This document shows, piece by piece, positions 24,369 through 33,957 of a stretch of DNA of 64,000 nt. How positions within the stretch are numbered: position 1 is the stretch's first letter; every line of letters starts with the position of its first letter. The notes beneath the pieces were generated by a model. That model saw only the letters and a list, made by a program, of their open reading frames with translations, ran no database searches and was not told where the DNA came from. Location: positions 1 to 64,000 of the forward strand of contig CANMIX010000015.1 in the NCBI GenBank assembly GCA_947497985.1. The letters are read 5' to 3'. The position numbers and the translations under genes are program-made. This DNA is from an uncultured Paracoccaceae bacterium (GTDB lineage: Bacteria > Pseudomonadota > Alphaproteobacteria > Rhodobacterales > Rhodobacteraceae).

Positions 24369-26303
24369 ATGACGAATATCGCGGAAATTTTTGCCGAGCA
24401 GTATGGGCAAGCGAAAGAGCAGGAGATGTCCTTGCAGGACTATCTGCTGGCCTGTCGCGACGACCCTAGCATGTACGCCAATGTGGCGGAACGCATGCTC
24501 AAAGCTATCGGGGAGGAAGAGCTAGTCGACACGTCGAAAGACGCGCGTTTAGGGCCCATATTCCAGAACCGAACGATCAAACGATACAAAGCATTCGAAG
24601 ATTTCTATGGAATGGAAGACACGATCGAACGGATCGTGGGATACTTCCGCCACGCGGCGCAAGGTCTGGAAGAACGCAAACAGATCCTTTATCTTCTGGG
24701 GCCTGTTGGGGGTGGTAAATCATCCCTTGCTGAGCGGCTCAAACGTCTCGTTGAAGACCAACCGATTTATGTCCTGAAGGCTGGCGATCAAATTTCGCCG
24801 ATCTTCGAAAGCCCTCTGGGTCTCTTTGATCCGGTAAAGATGGGCAAGATCCTCGAAAAAGAATTTGGGATTACCCAGCACCGTCTTCCCGGTCTGATGT
24901 CTCCTTGGGCTGTGCAGCGCCTTGACGAGTTCGAAGGCGATATCAACAAATTCTCCGTCGTGCGCGTCTACCCCTCCCGTTTGCGCCGCGTTTGTGTTGC
25001 CAAAGTGGAACCGGGTGACGAAAACAACCAGGACATCTCAACACTGGTGGGTAAGGTCGATATTCGACAGCTGGAGCACTTCAGCCAGGACAACCCGGAC
25101 GCCTACTCCTTCTCGGGCGGTTTAAACCGCGCGACCCAGGGCGTGTTGGAATTTGTCGAAATGTTCAAAGCGCCGATCAAGATGCTTCACCCGTTGCTGA
25201 CGGCAACGCAGGAAGGCAACTACATGGGCACCGAAAGCTTTGGTGCGATCCCGTTCACGGGTCTCATCCTTGCGCACTCAAACGAAAGCGAATGGCAGAC
25301 CTTTAAGAACAACAAGAACAATGAGGCCTTTATCGACCGGGTGTCGATTGTCAAAGTGCCCTATTGTTTGCGGGTTTCTGATGAAAAGCAGATCTATCAA
25401 AAGCTTGTCGAATATAGTGAGCTAAAGGACGCGCCCTGCGCGCCGGAGACGCTCAAGATCCTCAGCCGTTTCTCGGTTCTGACACGCCTGAAGCCGCATG
25501 AGAATTCCAATCTCTACTCCAAAATGCGCGTCTATGATGGTGAGAGCCTGAAGGACACGGACCCCAAAGCCAAAACAGTGCAGGAGTATCAAGACCGCGC
25601 TGGCGTGGATGAGGGGATGGATGGGGTCTCGACCCGCTTTGCCTTTAAAGTGCTGTCGTCGGTCTTCAACTTTGACACCGAAGAGGTCGCGGCAGATCCC
25701 GTGCATCTGATGTATGTGCTGGAGCAGATGATCAAACGGGAGCAGTTCCCGACCGAGACCGAGGCCAAGTATCTTGAGTTCATCAAGACCGAGCTTGCCC
25801 CGCGCTATGAGGAATTCATCGGTAATGAAATCCAGAAAGCCTATCTGGAGAGTTACACCGAATATGGTCAGAACGTCTTTGACCGATACATCTCATATGC
25901 GGACGCTTGGATCGAAGAGCAGGATTACAAGGACCCTGATACCGGGCAATTGTATGATCGCGAAATTCTGGATGCGGAACTCTCGAAGATCGAAAAACCC
26001 TGTGGGATCGCCAATCCCAAGGATTTCCGCAACGAGGTGGTCAAATTCTCGCTGCGTCACCGGGCCAATACAGGGTCAAACCCTGCTTGGAACTCCTATG
26101 AGAAGCTGCGCGATGTGATCGAAAAACACATGTTCAGCCAGGTGGAGGAACTTCTGCCGGTGATCTCTTTTGGCAGCAAGAAAGACAGCAAGACCGAAGG
26201 CAAACACCAGGAGTTTGTCGAGCGGATGCAGGGCCACGGGTATACATCCCGGCAAGTCCGGCGTCTCGTGGAATGGTACATGCGCGTGAACAAGGCGGGT
26301 TAA
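24369..26303 (+). CDS. prkA: PrkA-family serine protein kinase
   Basis: 644 residues, ATG at 24369 with AGGAGG eight bases upstream. The N-terminal AAA+ domain has Walker A G-P-V-G-G-G-K-S at residues 111-118; the C-terminal part (from about 430) is the PrkA kinase-like region. Length and sequence fit the YeaG/PrkA family well. It is the first of three genes, prkA-yeaH-spoVR, whose linkage is conserved across proteobacteria and is tied to stationary phase, nitrogen limitation and stress, though the molecular targets are poorly known. The long upstream region may carry complex regulation. Confidence 0.95.
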   Translation: MTNIAEIFAEQYGQAKEQEMSLQDYLLACRDDPSMYANVAERMLKAIGEEELVDTSKDARLGPIFQNRTIKRYKAFEDFYGMEDTIERIVGYFRHAAQGLEERKQILYLLGPVGGGKSSLAERLKRLVEDQPIYVLKAGDQISPIFESPLGLFDPVKMGKILEKEFGITQHRLPGLMSPWAVQRLDEFEGDINKFSVVRVYPSRLRRVCVAKVEPGDENNQDISTLVGKVDIRQLEHFSQDNPDAYSFSGGLNRATQGVLEFVEMFKAPIKMLHPLLTATQEGNYMGTESFGAIPFTGLILAHSNESEWQTFKNNKNNEAFIDRVSIVKVPYCLRVSDEKQIYQKLVEYSELKDAPCAPETLKILSRFSVLTRLKPHENSNLYSKMRVYDGESLKDTDPKAKTVQEYQDRAGVDEGMDGVSTRFAFKVLSSVFNFDTEEVAADPVHLMYVLEQMIKREQFPTETEAKYLEFIKTELAPRYEEFIGNEIQKAYLESYTEYGQNVFDRYISYADAWIEEQDYKDPDTGQLYDREILDAELSKIEKPCGIANPKDFRNEVVKFSLRHRANTGSNPAWNSYEKLRDVIEKHMFSQVEELLPVISFGSKKDSKTEGKHQEFVERMQGHGYTSRQVRRLVEWYMRVNKAG

Positions 26304-26318
26304 CGACGAGGTCACTAT

Positions 26319-27653
26319 ATGCACCATTTCATAGACAGGCGCGCGAACCCAAAGGGCAAGAGCCTTGGCAATCGCCAACGGTTCTTGCGCCGTGCACGGG
26401 AGAATATCAAAGAGCGCGTCGATCGCTCGGTGCGGGATAAGTCGATCCAGGATGGATCAGCAGATCAAGCGTCGGGCGAAAAGATCACAATTCCTGCCAA
26501 AGGATTGAAAGAGCCCCGGTTCTTCCATGACTCAAAAGGCGGACACCGGCGGCATGTGCTGCCGGGCAACAAAGACTTTGTCGTCGGAGACCAGATCAAA
26601 CGCCCACCCGCCGGTGGCGGTGAAGGGGGCAAGAAGGGCTCTGACGATGGTGACGGGTCGGATGAATTCTCATTCACATTGACCCGCGAAGAGTACCTGG
26701 AAATCCTGTTCGACGGTTTGGAACTGCCGGATCTGGTTGAAAAACAAACGGTTGAGACAGAGACCATTGGGACGCGGCGCGCAGGTCTGACCACTGCCGG
26801 CACCCCAAATAACCTCAACCTTGTGCGCACCATGCGGAACTCTCTGGGGCGCAGGATTGCGCTCCAACGACCCTCCAAGTCCACACAAATGGCCTTGGAA
26901 GCGCAGATCGAAGACTTGGAAGAGATCGATCCGCGCAACCCCGCACAAGAGGAGATGCTCGCCGAGCTGAAACGCAAGCTCGACGGGTTGATCCGCAAAC
27001 GCAAAGTCGTGGGCTACATCGATCCTCTCGATTTGCGATTTGATACTTATGTCCCTGAAAAGATAAAAAACTCACGCGCAGTTGTCTTTTGCTTGATGGA
27101 CGTCTCAGGTTCCATGCAAGAGCGAGAGAAGGATCTGGCTAAACGTTTCTTCCTGCTGCTGCATCTGTTCCTGACGCGCTGCTACGAACATATGGAAATC
27201 GTGTTTGTGCGTCACACGCATCACGCCCAGGAAGTGGATGAGGATACGTTCTTTTATGCGCGCGAGACCGGCGGCACGATCGTGTCGACGGCATTGGAGA
27301 AGATGAAGGAGATCATCGACGAGCGTTATCCCCCGGATGAGTGGAATATCTACGGAGCGCAAGCCTCGGATGGGGAAAACTTTGGCAATGACTCGGCACG
27401 CTGCAAGACACTGCTGCTCGAGGAGCTTTTGCCGGTCTGTCAGTTCTACGCCTATATGGAGATTGTGGAGGAGGCGGCGGATCACCTGCTGTTGAACCCG
27501 GAAGCCGGGGAGGATCTGTGGCAAAACTTCCGCGAGGTTCAAGCGCAGGCGCCGCATTTTGAGATGCAGCGCGTGGCCTTCGCCTCACATATTTACCCGA
27601 TCTTCCGCGAGTTCTTCATGCCCAAGGCGAGAGGGGGAGTGAATGCTAGATAA
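26319..27653 (+). CDS. yeaH: YeaH/YhbH family protein (DUF444)
   Basis: 444 residues. Begins M-H-H-F-I-D-R-R-x-N, the family N-terminus, followed by a basic region and a Gly/Lys/Asp-rich linker (about 95-110). The C-terminal half has a von Willebrand A-like fold with a metal-site motif, L-M-D-V-S-G-S-M-Q-E. It starts 15 bases after prkA and its 3' end overlaps spoVR by 11 bases. It acts with PrkA and SpoVR; the biochemical role is unknown. Confidence 0.93.
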   Translation: MHHFIDRRANPKGKSLGNRQRFLRRARENIKERVDRSVRDKSIQDGSADQASGEKITIPAKGLKEPRFFHDSKGGHRRHVLPGNKDFVVGDQIKRPPAGGGEGGKKGSDDGDGSDEFSFTLTREEYLEILFDGLELPDLVEKQTVETETIGTRRAGLTTAGTPNNLNLVRTMRNSLGRRIALQRPSKSTQMALEAQIEDLEEIDPRNPAQEEMLAELKRKLDGLIRKRKVVGYIDPLDLRFDTYVPEKIKNSRAVVFCLMDVSGSMQEREKDLAKRFFLLLHLFLTRCYEHMEIVFVRHTHHAQEVDEDTFFYARETGGTIVSTALEKMKEIIDERYPPDEWNIYGAQASDGENFGNDSARCKTLLLEELLPVCQFYAYMEIVEEAADHLLLNPEAGEDLWQNFREVQAQAPHFEMQRVAFASHIYPIFREFFMPKARGGVNAR

Positions 27654-29157
27654 AAATGGCGCGCCGGATCTGTTGTTTAACGGTCCTGAATGGACCTTTG
27701 AACTGCTGGAAAAGGCGCGGGACGCGATCGAGGACATCGCGCTGAATGACCTGGGGCTGGACGTCTACCCGAACCAGATCGAAATTATCTCGGCAGAGCA
27801 GATGTTGGATGCCTATTCCTGCGTTGGTCTGCCCTTGATGTATAACCACTGGTCTTTTGGTAAACATTTTGCGCGCGACGAAGCTTTGTATCGCACCGGC
27901 CGACAAGGCCTGGCCTATGAGATCGTCATCAACTCCAATCCCTGCATCAGTTACAACATGGAAGAAAACACCATGGCGATGCAGACCCTGGTGATGGCGC
28001 ATGCTGCCTTTGGGCATAACCATTTCTTCAAGAACAATTATCTGTTTCAGCAATGGACAGATGCCGACGGAATTCAGGACTATCTCGCTTTTGCCAAGAA
28101 CTATATCGCGGCCTGCGAAGAGCGATATGGTTGGGACGCTGTTGAAGAAATCCTGGATGCGGCCCATGCGCTGCAAAACCAGGGGGTGTTCCGCTATGGT
28201 CGCCCGCCCAAGCCAACCGCTGCAGAACTGGAGGCGATGCAACGGGTCAGGGATGGTCACGCCAGCGCGCAGACGCTTTTGGACATCTGGACCGATTCAA
28301 CCCTTGGCAAAGAAAAGCGTGAGGTCTCTCGCGATGAGCCTTACAGCAGCCGCCGCAAAGCGATGAACATGCCGCAGGAAAATATCCTATATTTTCTGGA
28401 AAAACACAGCCCCGTCTTGGAAAGCTGGCAGTGTGAAATCCTGCGGATCGTGCGGATGTTGGCGCAGTATTTCTATCCGCAGAAACAGACCAAAGTCATG
28501 AACGAGGGCTGCGCGACCTTTGTGCATTACTACATCATCAACAAGCTCTATGAGCAGGGGCGCATCACCCAAGGCGCGCTGATGGAGATGATGCACAGTC
28601 ATACCAATGTGGTGTTACAGCCCGAGTTTGACGATCCGCGCTTTTCAGGGTTGAACCCCTATGCGCTGGGGTTTGCGATGATGCAGGACATCCAACGTAT
28701 CTGCCAGAACCCAACCGAGGAGGACCGCGAGTGGTTTCCGGATTTCGCGGGCGATCCGGACTGGCGCAAAGTGATGCGGGATGCTTGGGCCAACTACCGT
28801 GATGAAAGCTTTATCCAACAGTTCCTGTCGCCCAACCTGATCCGCAAGTTCAAACTGTTCACCCTGACAGATGACGCGAAGCAGCCCAATATGGTGGTCA
28901 GTCAAATCCACAATCGCACCGGGTACAAGACCATTCGGCGTGATTTGGCCAAACAATATGACCTCGCCTATATCGAACCGGATATCCAGGTGACGGACGC
29001 CGACCTCAAAGGGGACCGCGAGTTGAAGCTTACCCATACCGTGCGCGAAGGGATCCATTTGCAAGACGAAGACAAGGAACATGTCTTGCTCCATCTGCGT
29101 CGTTTGTGGGGGTATGGCGTCAGCATGGATGCGGTGGAGTTGGACATTTCATCTTGA
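27643..29157 (+). CDS. spoVR: SpoVR family protein
   Basis: 504 residues, last gene of the prkA operon, overlapping yeaH by 11 bases. Family features include W-T-F-E-L-L-E-K-A near the N-terminus, F-G-H-N-H-F-F-K-N-N and the conserved N-E-G-C-A-T-F-V-H-Y-Y (about residues 288-298). The name comes from a Bacillus spore-cortex gene, but proteobacterial homologues do not sporulate. A strong hairpin follows the stop. Confidence 0.95.
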   Translation: MLDKNGAPDLLFNGPEWTFELLEKARDAIEDIALNDLGLDVYPNQIEIISAEQMLDAYSCVGLPLMYNHWSFGKHFARDEALYRTGRQGLAYEIVINSNPCISYNMEENTMAMQTLVMAHAAFGHNHFFKNNYLFQQWTDADGIQDYLAFAKNYIAACEERYGWDAVEEILDAAHALQNQGVFRYGRPPKPTAAELEAMQRVRDGHASAQTLLDIWTDSTLGKEKREVSRDEPYSSRRKAMNMPQENILYFLEKHSPVLESWQCEILRIVRMLAQYFYPQKQTKVMNEGCATFVHYYIINKLYEQGRITQGALMEMMHSHTNVVLQPEFDDPRFSGLNPYALGFAMMQDIQRICQNPTEEDREWFPDFAGDPDWRKVMRDAWANYRDESFIQQFLSPNLIRKFKLFTLTDDAKQPNMVVSQIHNRTGYKTIRRDLAKQYDLAYIEPDIQVTDADLKGDRELKLTHTVREGIHLQDEDKEHVLLHLRRLWGYGVSMDAVELDISS

Positions 29158-29183
29158 TCTGACAGGCCCGTGCCGACATGAAA

Positions 29184-29210
29184 ACAGCCGCAGAGAACAT
29201 CTGCGGCTGT
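29184..29210. terminator. Terminator hairpin between spoVR and adhC
   Basis: ACAGCCGCAG (29184-29193) pairs perfectly with CTGCGGCTGT (29201-29210) around a seven-base loop. On the minus strand it is followed by TTTTC, so it should terminate the dehydrogenase gene and may also stop spoVR transcription. Confidence 0.75.
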
Positions 29211-29234
29211 CTGCATTTGCAAATACGTCGCGGA

Positions 29235-30371
29235 TTAGAATTCCACAACCGCGCGAATGGATTTGCCCTCGTGCATCAGATCAAAGCCTTCGTTGATCTG
29301 GTCAAGCGTCAGCTTGTGGGTGATCATCTCGTCAATCTCGATCTTGCCGTCCATGTACCAATCAACCATTTGCGGCACATCGGTACGCCCTTTGGCGCCC
29401 CCAAAGGCGGTGCCTTTCCAAACACGGCCGGTGACCAATTGGAACGGACGGGTTGCGATTTCAGCGCCTGCCGGGGCAACGCCGATCACAACTGAAACAC
29501 CCCAACCCCGGTGTGAACATTCCAAAGCGTCGCGCATCACCTGCACGTTGCCCGTCGCATCAAAGGAATAATCGACGCCGCCAAAGGGGTCTTTGTCGGT
29601 CTTGGTCAGTTCAACAATGGCTTCGACAACGGTCTGGCAGTCCAGTTTGGAAGGGTTCACAAAATCGGTCATGCCGAATTTCTGGGCCATCTCCGCCTTG
29701 TCATCGTTGAGATCCACACCGATGATCTTGTCCGCGCCCGCCATGCGCAGACCCTGAATGACGTTCAACCCAATACCGCCAAGGCCAAAGACGGCAGCGG
29801 TGGAGCCGATTTCAACGCCGGCCGTGTTGATCACTGCACCGATGCCGGTGGTGACCCCGCAGCCAATGTAGCAGATCTTGTCAAATGGCGCATCCTCGCG
29901 GACTTTGGCCAGTGCGATCTCAGGCAGAACCGTGTGGTTGGCAAAGGTGGAACACCCCATGTAGTGATAAATCGGCGTGCCATCCAGCATCGAAAACCGG
30001 GTGGTTCCATCGGGCATCAGGCCTTTGCCCTGGGTGTCGCGGATCGCGGTGCACAGGTTGGTTTTCCCGGACAGGCAGGCGTGGCATTCGCGGCATTCCG
30101 GCGTATAGAGCGGGATGACGTGGTCGCCGGGTTTCAGTGTGGTGACACCCTCGCCAACTTCCATGACAATGCCCGCGCCCTCGTGGCCGAGAATGCAAGG
30201 AAAGATCCCCTCTGGGTCGGCGCCAGATCGTGTGAACTCATCCGTATGGCATAGGCCGGTCGCCTTGACCTCGATCAGAACCTCGCCTGCCTTAGGGCCT
30301 TCCAGGTTCACGTCCATGACCTCAAGCGGTTTGCCGGCTTCCATGGCAACTGCAGCGCGCGTACGCATCAT
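29235..30371 (-). CDS. frmA: S-(hydroxymethyl)glutathione dehydrogenase (class III alcohol dehydrogenase)
   Basis: 378 residues; ATG at 30371 with AAAGGAAG upstream (a second ATG directly follows). Zinc-type alcohol dehydrogenase: catalytic ligands in G-L-C-H-T-D-E and G-H-E-G-A-G, structural zinc cysteines in [17 protein letters not shown], and the NAD-binding G-L-G-G-I-G-L. The high match to class III enzymes indicates NAD-dependent oxidation of S-hydroxymethylglutathione, i.e. formaldehyde detoxification, and S-nitrosoglutathione reduction. In many Rhodobacteraceae an esterase (fghA) lies beside it; none is adjacent here. Confidence 0.93.
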   Translation of the reverse strand: MMRTRAAVAMEAGKPLEVMDVNLEGPKAGEVLIEVKATGLCHTDEFTRSGADPEGIFPCILGHEGAGIVMEVGEGVTTLKPGDHVIPLYTPECRECHACLSGKTNLCTAIRDTQGKGLMPDGTTRFSMLDGTPIYHYMGCSTFANHTVLPEIALAKVREDAPFDKICYIGCGVTTGIGAVINTAGVEIGSTAAVFGLGGIGLNVIQGLRMAGADKIIGVDLNDDKAEMAQKFGMTDFVNPSKLDCQTVVEAIVELTKTDKDPFGGVDYSFDATGNVQVMRDALECSHRGWGVSVVIGVAPAGAEIATRPFQLVTGRVWKGTAFGGAKGRTDVPQMVDWYMDGKIEIDEMITHKLTLDQINEGFDLMHEGKSIRAVVEF

Positions 30372-30693
30372 GATGGCTTCCTTTGTTCTATGCGACAGGC
30401 ATGTGAATAGGGCCGCGCCGCCGATTGTTTTCCGAGTCTTCTGAATGAAGATATGTCACACCGCTAACCTGTCGACAGGGTGCAGGCAAGTTTGGGTCTT
30501 TTATCTCGTCATATGGAAAACTTATCAAGTTCGGCGAAAACTGCAGGCGCACCTCGGGTGAACGTTATTGTGAAGCCGATCCGCCCTAAGTTTGGCCGCA
30601 AAAATCAAACACGTTGCCCTTGACCTTCCCCTAACTGGAAGCCCCATATGCTGCGCAGCGCGACCGATTTTGAACTGATGAATTGATTGTAGG
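30372..30693. other. Divergent promoter region adhC-copA
   Basis: 322 bases between two divergent genes. It holds the adhC promoter side, a perfect 12-base palindrome CCTGTCGACAGG at 30468-30479 that could be an operator, and the CueR-type copA promoter at 30620-30650. No coding frame is convincing. Confidence 0.55.
30620..30650 (+). promoter_or_regulatory. CueR-type promoter and operator of copA
   Basis: A -35 TTGACC (30620-30625) and a -10 CATATG (30645-30650) are separated by 19 bases, the overlong spacer typical of MerR-family promoters. Inside it lies the dyad CTTCC-N7-GGAAG (30625-30641), the usual CueR operator core. Copper-bound CueR, encoded just after copA, should untwist this spacer and switch on copA. 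Confidence 0.85.
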
Positions 30694-33147
30694 ATGACAA
30701 GCTTGAGCACGCATGAATATGCACTGCCAGTTACGGGATTAAGTTGCGCGGGATGCGCAGGTCGGGCGGAACGCGCTCTAAAATCCGCGCCGGGTGTTTT
30801 GAGCGCAGCCGTGAACTTTGCCACCGCCACCGCCACCGTTGAGGTTGGCGCGCAGGCCTCGGTGGCAACTCTTGCCGCAGCGGCGGCGGATGCGGGCTAT
30901 CCTTTGGCTGAAGCAGAGCTGATTGTTCACATCGAAGGCATGCATTGCGGATCTTGCGTCGGGCGTATCGAGGCCGCGCTTTTGGCATTGGACGGGGTGC
31001 GGTCGGCCCATGTCGGGTTGACGGAGGGCACTGCACGAGTGCGCTATATCGTCGGCAGCCTGTCAGTCGCAGAACTGCAGGACGCGGTGCAACATGTGGG
31101 ATATGTGGCCACGCCACGCCAAGGTGGACGCAGTGCAGATGGATCTGCGCAACGTCAGCTGATCCGCGATTTCTGGCTGGCCCTCGCATTGACGATCCCC
31201 GTGTTCGTGATCGAGATGGGTGGTCATATGGTGCCGACATTCCACCATTGGATCCAGCAAACCCTTGGCCAAACGCTCAGCTGGTCGTTACAGGCCGTGT
31301 TGGTCGGAGCGGTGCTTATTGGGCCGGGGCGACGGTTCTTTGCGCGTGGGATACCGGGGTTGATGCGCGGTGCGCCGGATATGAACGCTCTGGTCGCGAT
31401 TGGCACGGCGGCTGCGTATTCCTATTCGCTGGTCTCCACGTTTCTGCCAAGCCTGCTGCCCGGGCAGGCGTTGCAGGTCTATTATGAATCGGCGGCCGTT
31501 ATTGTCACCCTGATCCTGTTGGGACGGGTTCTGGAGGCACGGGCCAAAGGACGCACAGGTGCGGCAATCCGCGCCTTGGCTGAGCTGCAACCTGACACGG
31601 CTCTGGTTATCCACGGGGAGAATGTGGTCGAAACCTCCATTGCGCAGATCAATGCCGGGGACCGCGTGCGTCTGCGCCCGGGCGAGCGTGTGGCGGTGGA
31701 TGCTTTGATCAATTCGGGCACCGGGGACGTTGATGAGAGCATGTTGAGCGGTGAACCTTTGCCAGTGCAAAAACGTGTCGGTGACACGGTCAGCGCAGGC
31801 ACGATCAACGGCACATCAGTGTTGGAGATTGAGGTCACAGGGGTCGGGCGCGATACGCGCTTGGCGCAGATTATTGAATTGGTTGGGCGTGCACAGGGCG
31901 CCAAATTGCCGGTTCAAGCTTTGGTGGACCGGATTACATTGTGGTTCGTGCCTGCCGTTCTGCTTGTGGCGCTGGCAACCGTGGTCACTTGGTTGGCGCT
32001 GGGGCAGGGGAGCGCGGCGGCCTTGGTCTCGGGCGTGGCGGTTTTGATCATTGCTTGCCCCTGCGCCATGGGTTTGGCGACGCCCACATCCATCATGATG
32101 GGCCTTGGCCGTGCTGCACAAATGGGTGTTTTGTTTCGCAAGGGCACGGCTCTGCAAGGGCTGGAGGACGTGCGTCTGGTGGTCTTTGACAAGACGGGGA
32201 CCTTAACCAAAGGGCGGCCGACCCTCACGAATGTGCGCTGTCAGACTGGGTGGGACCAGGAACAGGTGCTGTCGTTGGCTGCGGCGGTTGAAGCCCAGTC
32301 AGAACACCCGATTGCGCGCGCGATTGTGGCCGCCGTAAACACGTCAGAGCTGCCGCAAGCGCAAGCGGTGACTGCGGTTCCGGGCCAGGGTGTGACAGCC
32401 CGCGTTCATGGGAAACACGTCGCAATTGGGCGGTTGTCCTTTGTCGAAACACAGGCGACGCTGCCTGAGGACTGGCGCGCGGTGACAGCCGAGATGGCCG
32501 CGCGCGGCGAAACGCCCATTGCCGTTGCGATTGAGTGTCAGGCGGCTGCGTTGATCTCTGTCAGCGATCCAATCCGTCCCGATGCTGCCGCGACCGTTGC
32601 CGGGTTGCGTGCCAAAGGTATCGAGGTTGCGATGATCTCTGGTGACGCCGCAGGTACAGCGCGTCACGTGGCAGACCATCTTGGGATCGATATCGTGCAC
32701 GCGGAATGCTTGCCCGATCAAAAGCTCGCCGTTTTGCAAGAGTTGCAGTCCCAGTTCGGTCGCACGGCCTTTGTGGGGGACGGGATCAACGACGCGCCCG
32801 CGCTCGCGGCTTCAGATTGCGGGATCGCTTTGGGCAGTGGCACCGATGTGGCGATGGAGGCGGCGGAGGTTGTTTTGTCGTCGGGCAACCCCTTGGGGGT
32901 GTTGCGTGCCATTGACATAAGCCGGGCAACTTTGCGCAACATCCGCCAGAACCTTGGCTGGGCGTTTGGATACAACATCCTGCTGATCCCGGTCGCGGCC
33001 GGTATTTTGGTACCCTTTGGCGGACCGCAACTCTCTCCGGGCTTGGCCGCAGGCGCAATGGCGGCCTCAAGCGTTTTGGTTTTGTCCAATGCTCTGAGGT
33101 TGCGAAAATTAGATCCGCGCATACATGATACCTGGGACGCGCGGTAA
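30694..33147 (+). CDS. copA: Copper-exporting P1B-type ATPase CopA
   Basis: 817 residues. Two N-terminal heavy-metal-binding domains carry C-x-x-C motifs (G-L-S-C-A-G-C-A at residues 18-21 and G-M-H-C-G-S-C-V near 88). The membrane part has the copper transport motif C-P-C ([10 protein letters not shown]). Phosphorylation site D-K-T-G-T-L-T, and [10 protein letters not shown] in the hinge. It exports Cu(I) from the cytoplasm. ATG at 30694; a TTG at 30703 has a better spaced AGGATGA and is possible. It forms an operon with cueR. Confidence 0.95.
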   Translation: MTSLSTHEYALPVTGLSCAGCAGRAERALKSAPGVLSAAVNFATATATVEVGAQASVATLAAAAADAGYPLAEAELIVHIEGMHCGSCVGRIEAALLALDGVRSAHVGLTEGTARVRYIVGSLSVAELQDAVQHVGYVATPRQGGRSADGSAQRQLIRDFWLALALTIPVFVIEMGGHMVPTFHHWIQQTLGQTLSWSLQAVLVGAVLIGPGRRFFARGIPGLMRGAPDMNALVAIGTAAAYSYSLVSTFLPSLLPGQALQVYYESAAVIVTLILLGRVLEARAKGRTGAAIRALAELQPDTALVIHGENVVETSIAQINAGDRVRLRPGERVAVDALINSGTGDVDESMLSGEPLPVQKRVGDTVSAGTINGTSVLEIEVTGVGRDTRLAQIIELVGRAQGAKLPVQALVDRITLWFVPAVLLVALATVVTWLALGQGSAAALVSGVAVLIIACPCAMGLATPTSIMMGLGRAAQMGVLFRKGTALQGLEDVRLVVFDKTGTLTKGRPTLTNVRCQTGWDQEQVLSLAAAVEAQSEHPIARAIVAAVNTSELPQAQAVTAVPGQGVTARVHGKHVAIGRLSFVETQATLPEDWRAVTAEMAARGETPIAVAIECQAAALISVSDPIRPDAAATVAGLRAKGIEVAMISGDAAGTARHVADHLGIDIVHAECLPDQKLAVLQELQSQFGRTAFVGDGINDAPALAASDCGIALGSGTDVAMEAAEVVLSSGNPLGVLRAIDISRATLRNIRQNLGWAFGYNILLIPVAAGILVPFGGPQLSPGLAAGAMAASSVLVLSNALRLRKLDPRIHDTWDAR

Positions 33148-33195
33148 TTGACGCGGGTCTTGTGGTGGCAAAACCGCAAAAAGGGAAGGAACAGG

Positions 33196-33603
33196 ATGAA
33201 TATTGGTGATGTTGCGGAACGCTCCGGCCTACCGGCAAAAACGATCCGTTACTACGAGGATATTGGCCTGATTCGTCCACATCGCAGCGCCAATGGCTAT
33301 CGGTGTTTTGCGGAAACTGACCTTCATAAGCTTGCGTTTTTGGCGCGTGCGCGTGCCTTGGGCTTTACGATAGAAGACTGCCGTACTTTGCTTGGGCTTT
33401 ACGAGGATGAAACGCGGGCAAGTGCGGATGTAAAGCAACTGGCGCAGGAACACCTCAGCATTATCGAGACCAAGATTACGGATCTGCAGGCCATGCGGGA
33501 CACATTGACCGAGCTGGTACAGTGCTGTGCCGGGGATAATCGCCCGGATTGTCCGATCCTGCGGGATCTGGCGGGTGAGTCCGACTGCCAGGAACGCGTT
33601 TGA
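33196..33603 (+). CDS. cueR: Cu(I)-responsive MerR-family regulator CueR
   Basis: 135 residues from the ATG at 33196 (AAGGA upstream). MerR winged helix at the N-terminus (N-I-G-D-V-A-E-R-S-G-L-P-A-K-T-I-R-Y-Y-E), a dimerisation helix, and a C-terminal metal loop C-C-A-G-D-N-R-P-D-C-P with the two cysteines of CueR-type Cu(I) sensors. It lies 48 bases after copA and should activate the promoter at 30620-30650. Confidence 0.93.
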   Translation: MNIGDVAERSGLPAKTIRYYEDIGLIRPHRSANGYRCFAETDLHKLAFLARARALGFTIEDCRTLLGLYEDETRASADVKQLAQEHLSIIETKITDLQAMRDTLTELVQCCAGDNRPDCPILRDLAGESDCQERV

Positions 33604-33957
33604 GCAGGCTTGTGCTGCCGCACTGTTAAGCTGCGCCGTCAAAGTTGGCATTTGCCCAATTTATGGACGCTTGTCGCGCGAACGCTTTACCACTGCGTGT
33701 TCTTGCGCGGTTTGAAGCCTGCCTAACTCATTCCATCCAAAGGAGGTTTGCGATAGACTTACTGCAACCTTTGCGGTAGGCTTCCTCATCCGAGCACTGC
33801 TTTATAGTGCTTATTCAGGGTGCATTTTAAGTTCTATTATTTCCGAGACGTACCGCCTTTGTATTATTTTGCAATTTAAGGTGGTAAAGCTTGTTGAACT
33901 TAATTCATTATAGGATAGTGTTATTTATACGGTGTCCTACATATTTGGTGATCTAAA
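33604..33957. other. A+T-rich intergenic region upstream of the SARP/TPR regulator
   Basis: 354 bases without a convincing gene. There is a hairpin AGCACT-N7-AGTGCT at 33793-33811, and a stretch of about 130 bases before 33957 that is much richer in A+T than its surroundings. The next gene has GGTGA seven bases before its ATG. The region probably holds the promoter of that regulator. Confidence 0.5.

Noticed and set aside
27646-28260. 204-codon open frame on the minus strand
   Set aside because: It is antisense to spoVR, whose conserved segments account for the coding signal.
30468-30479. CCTGTCGACAGG as a LuxR-type quorum-sensing box
   Set aside because: Lux boxes are about 18-20 bases long; this 12-base palindrome is too short and no luxR/luxI gene is in the window.
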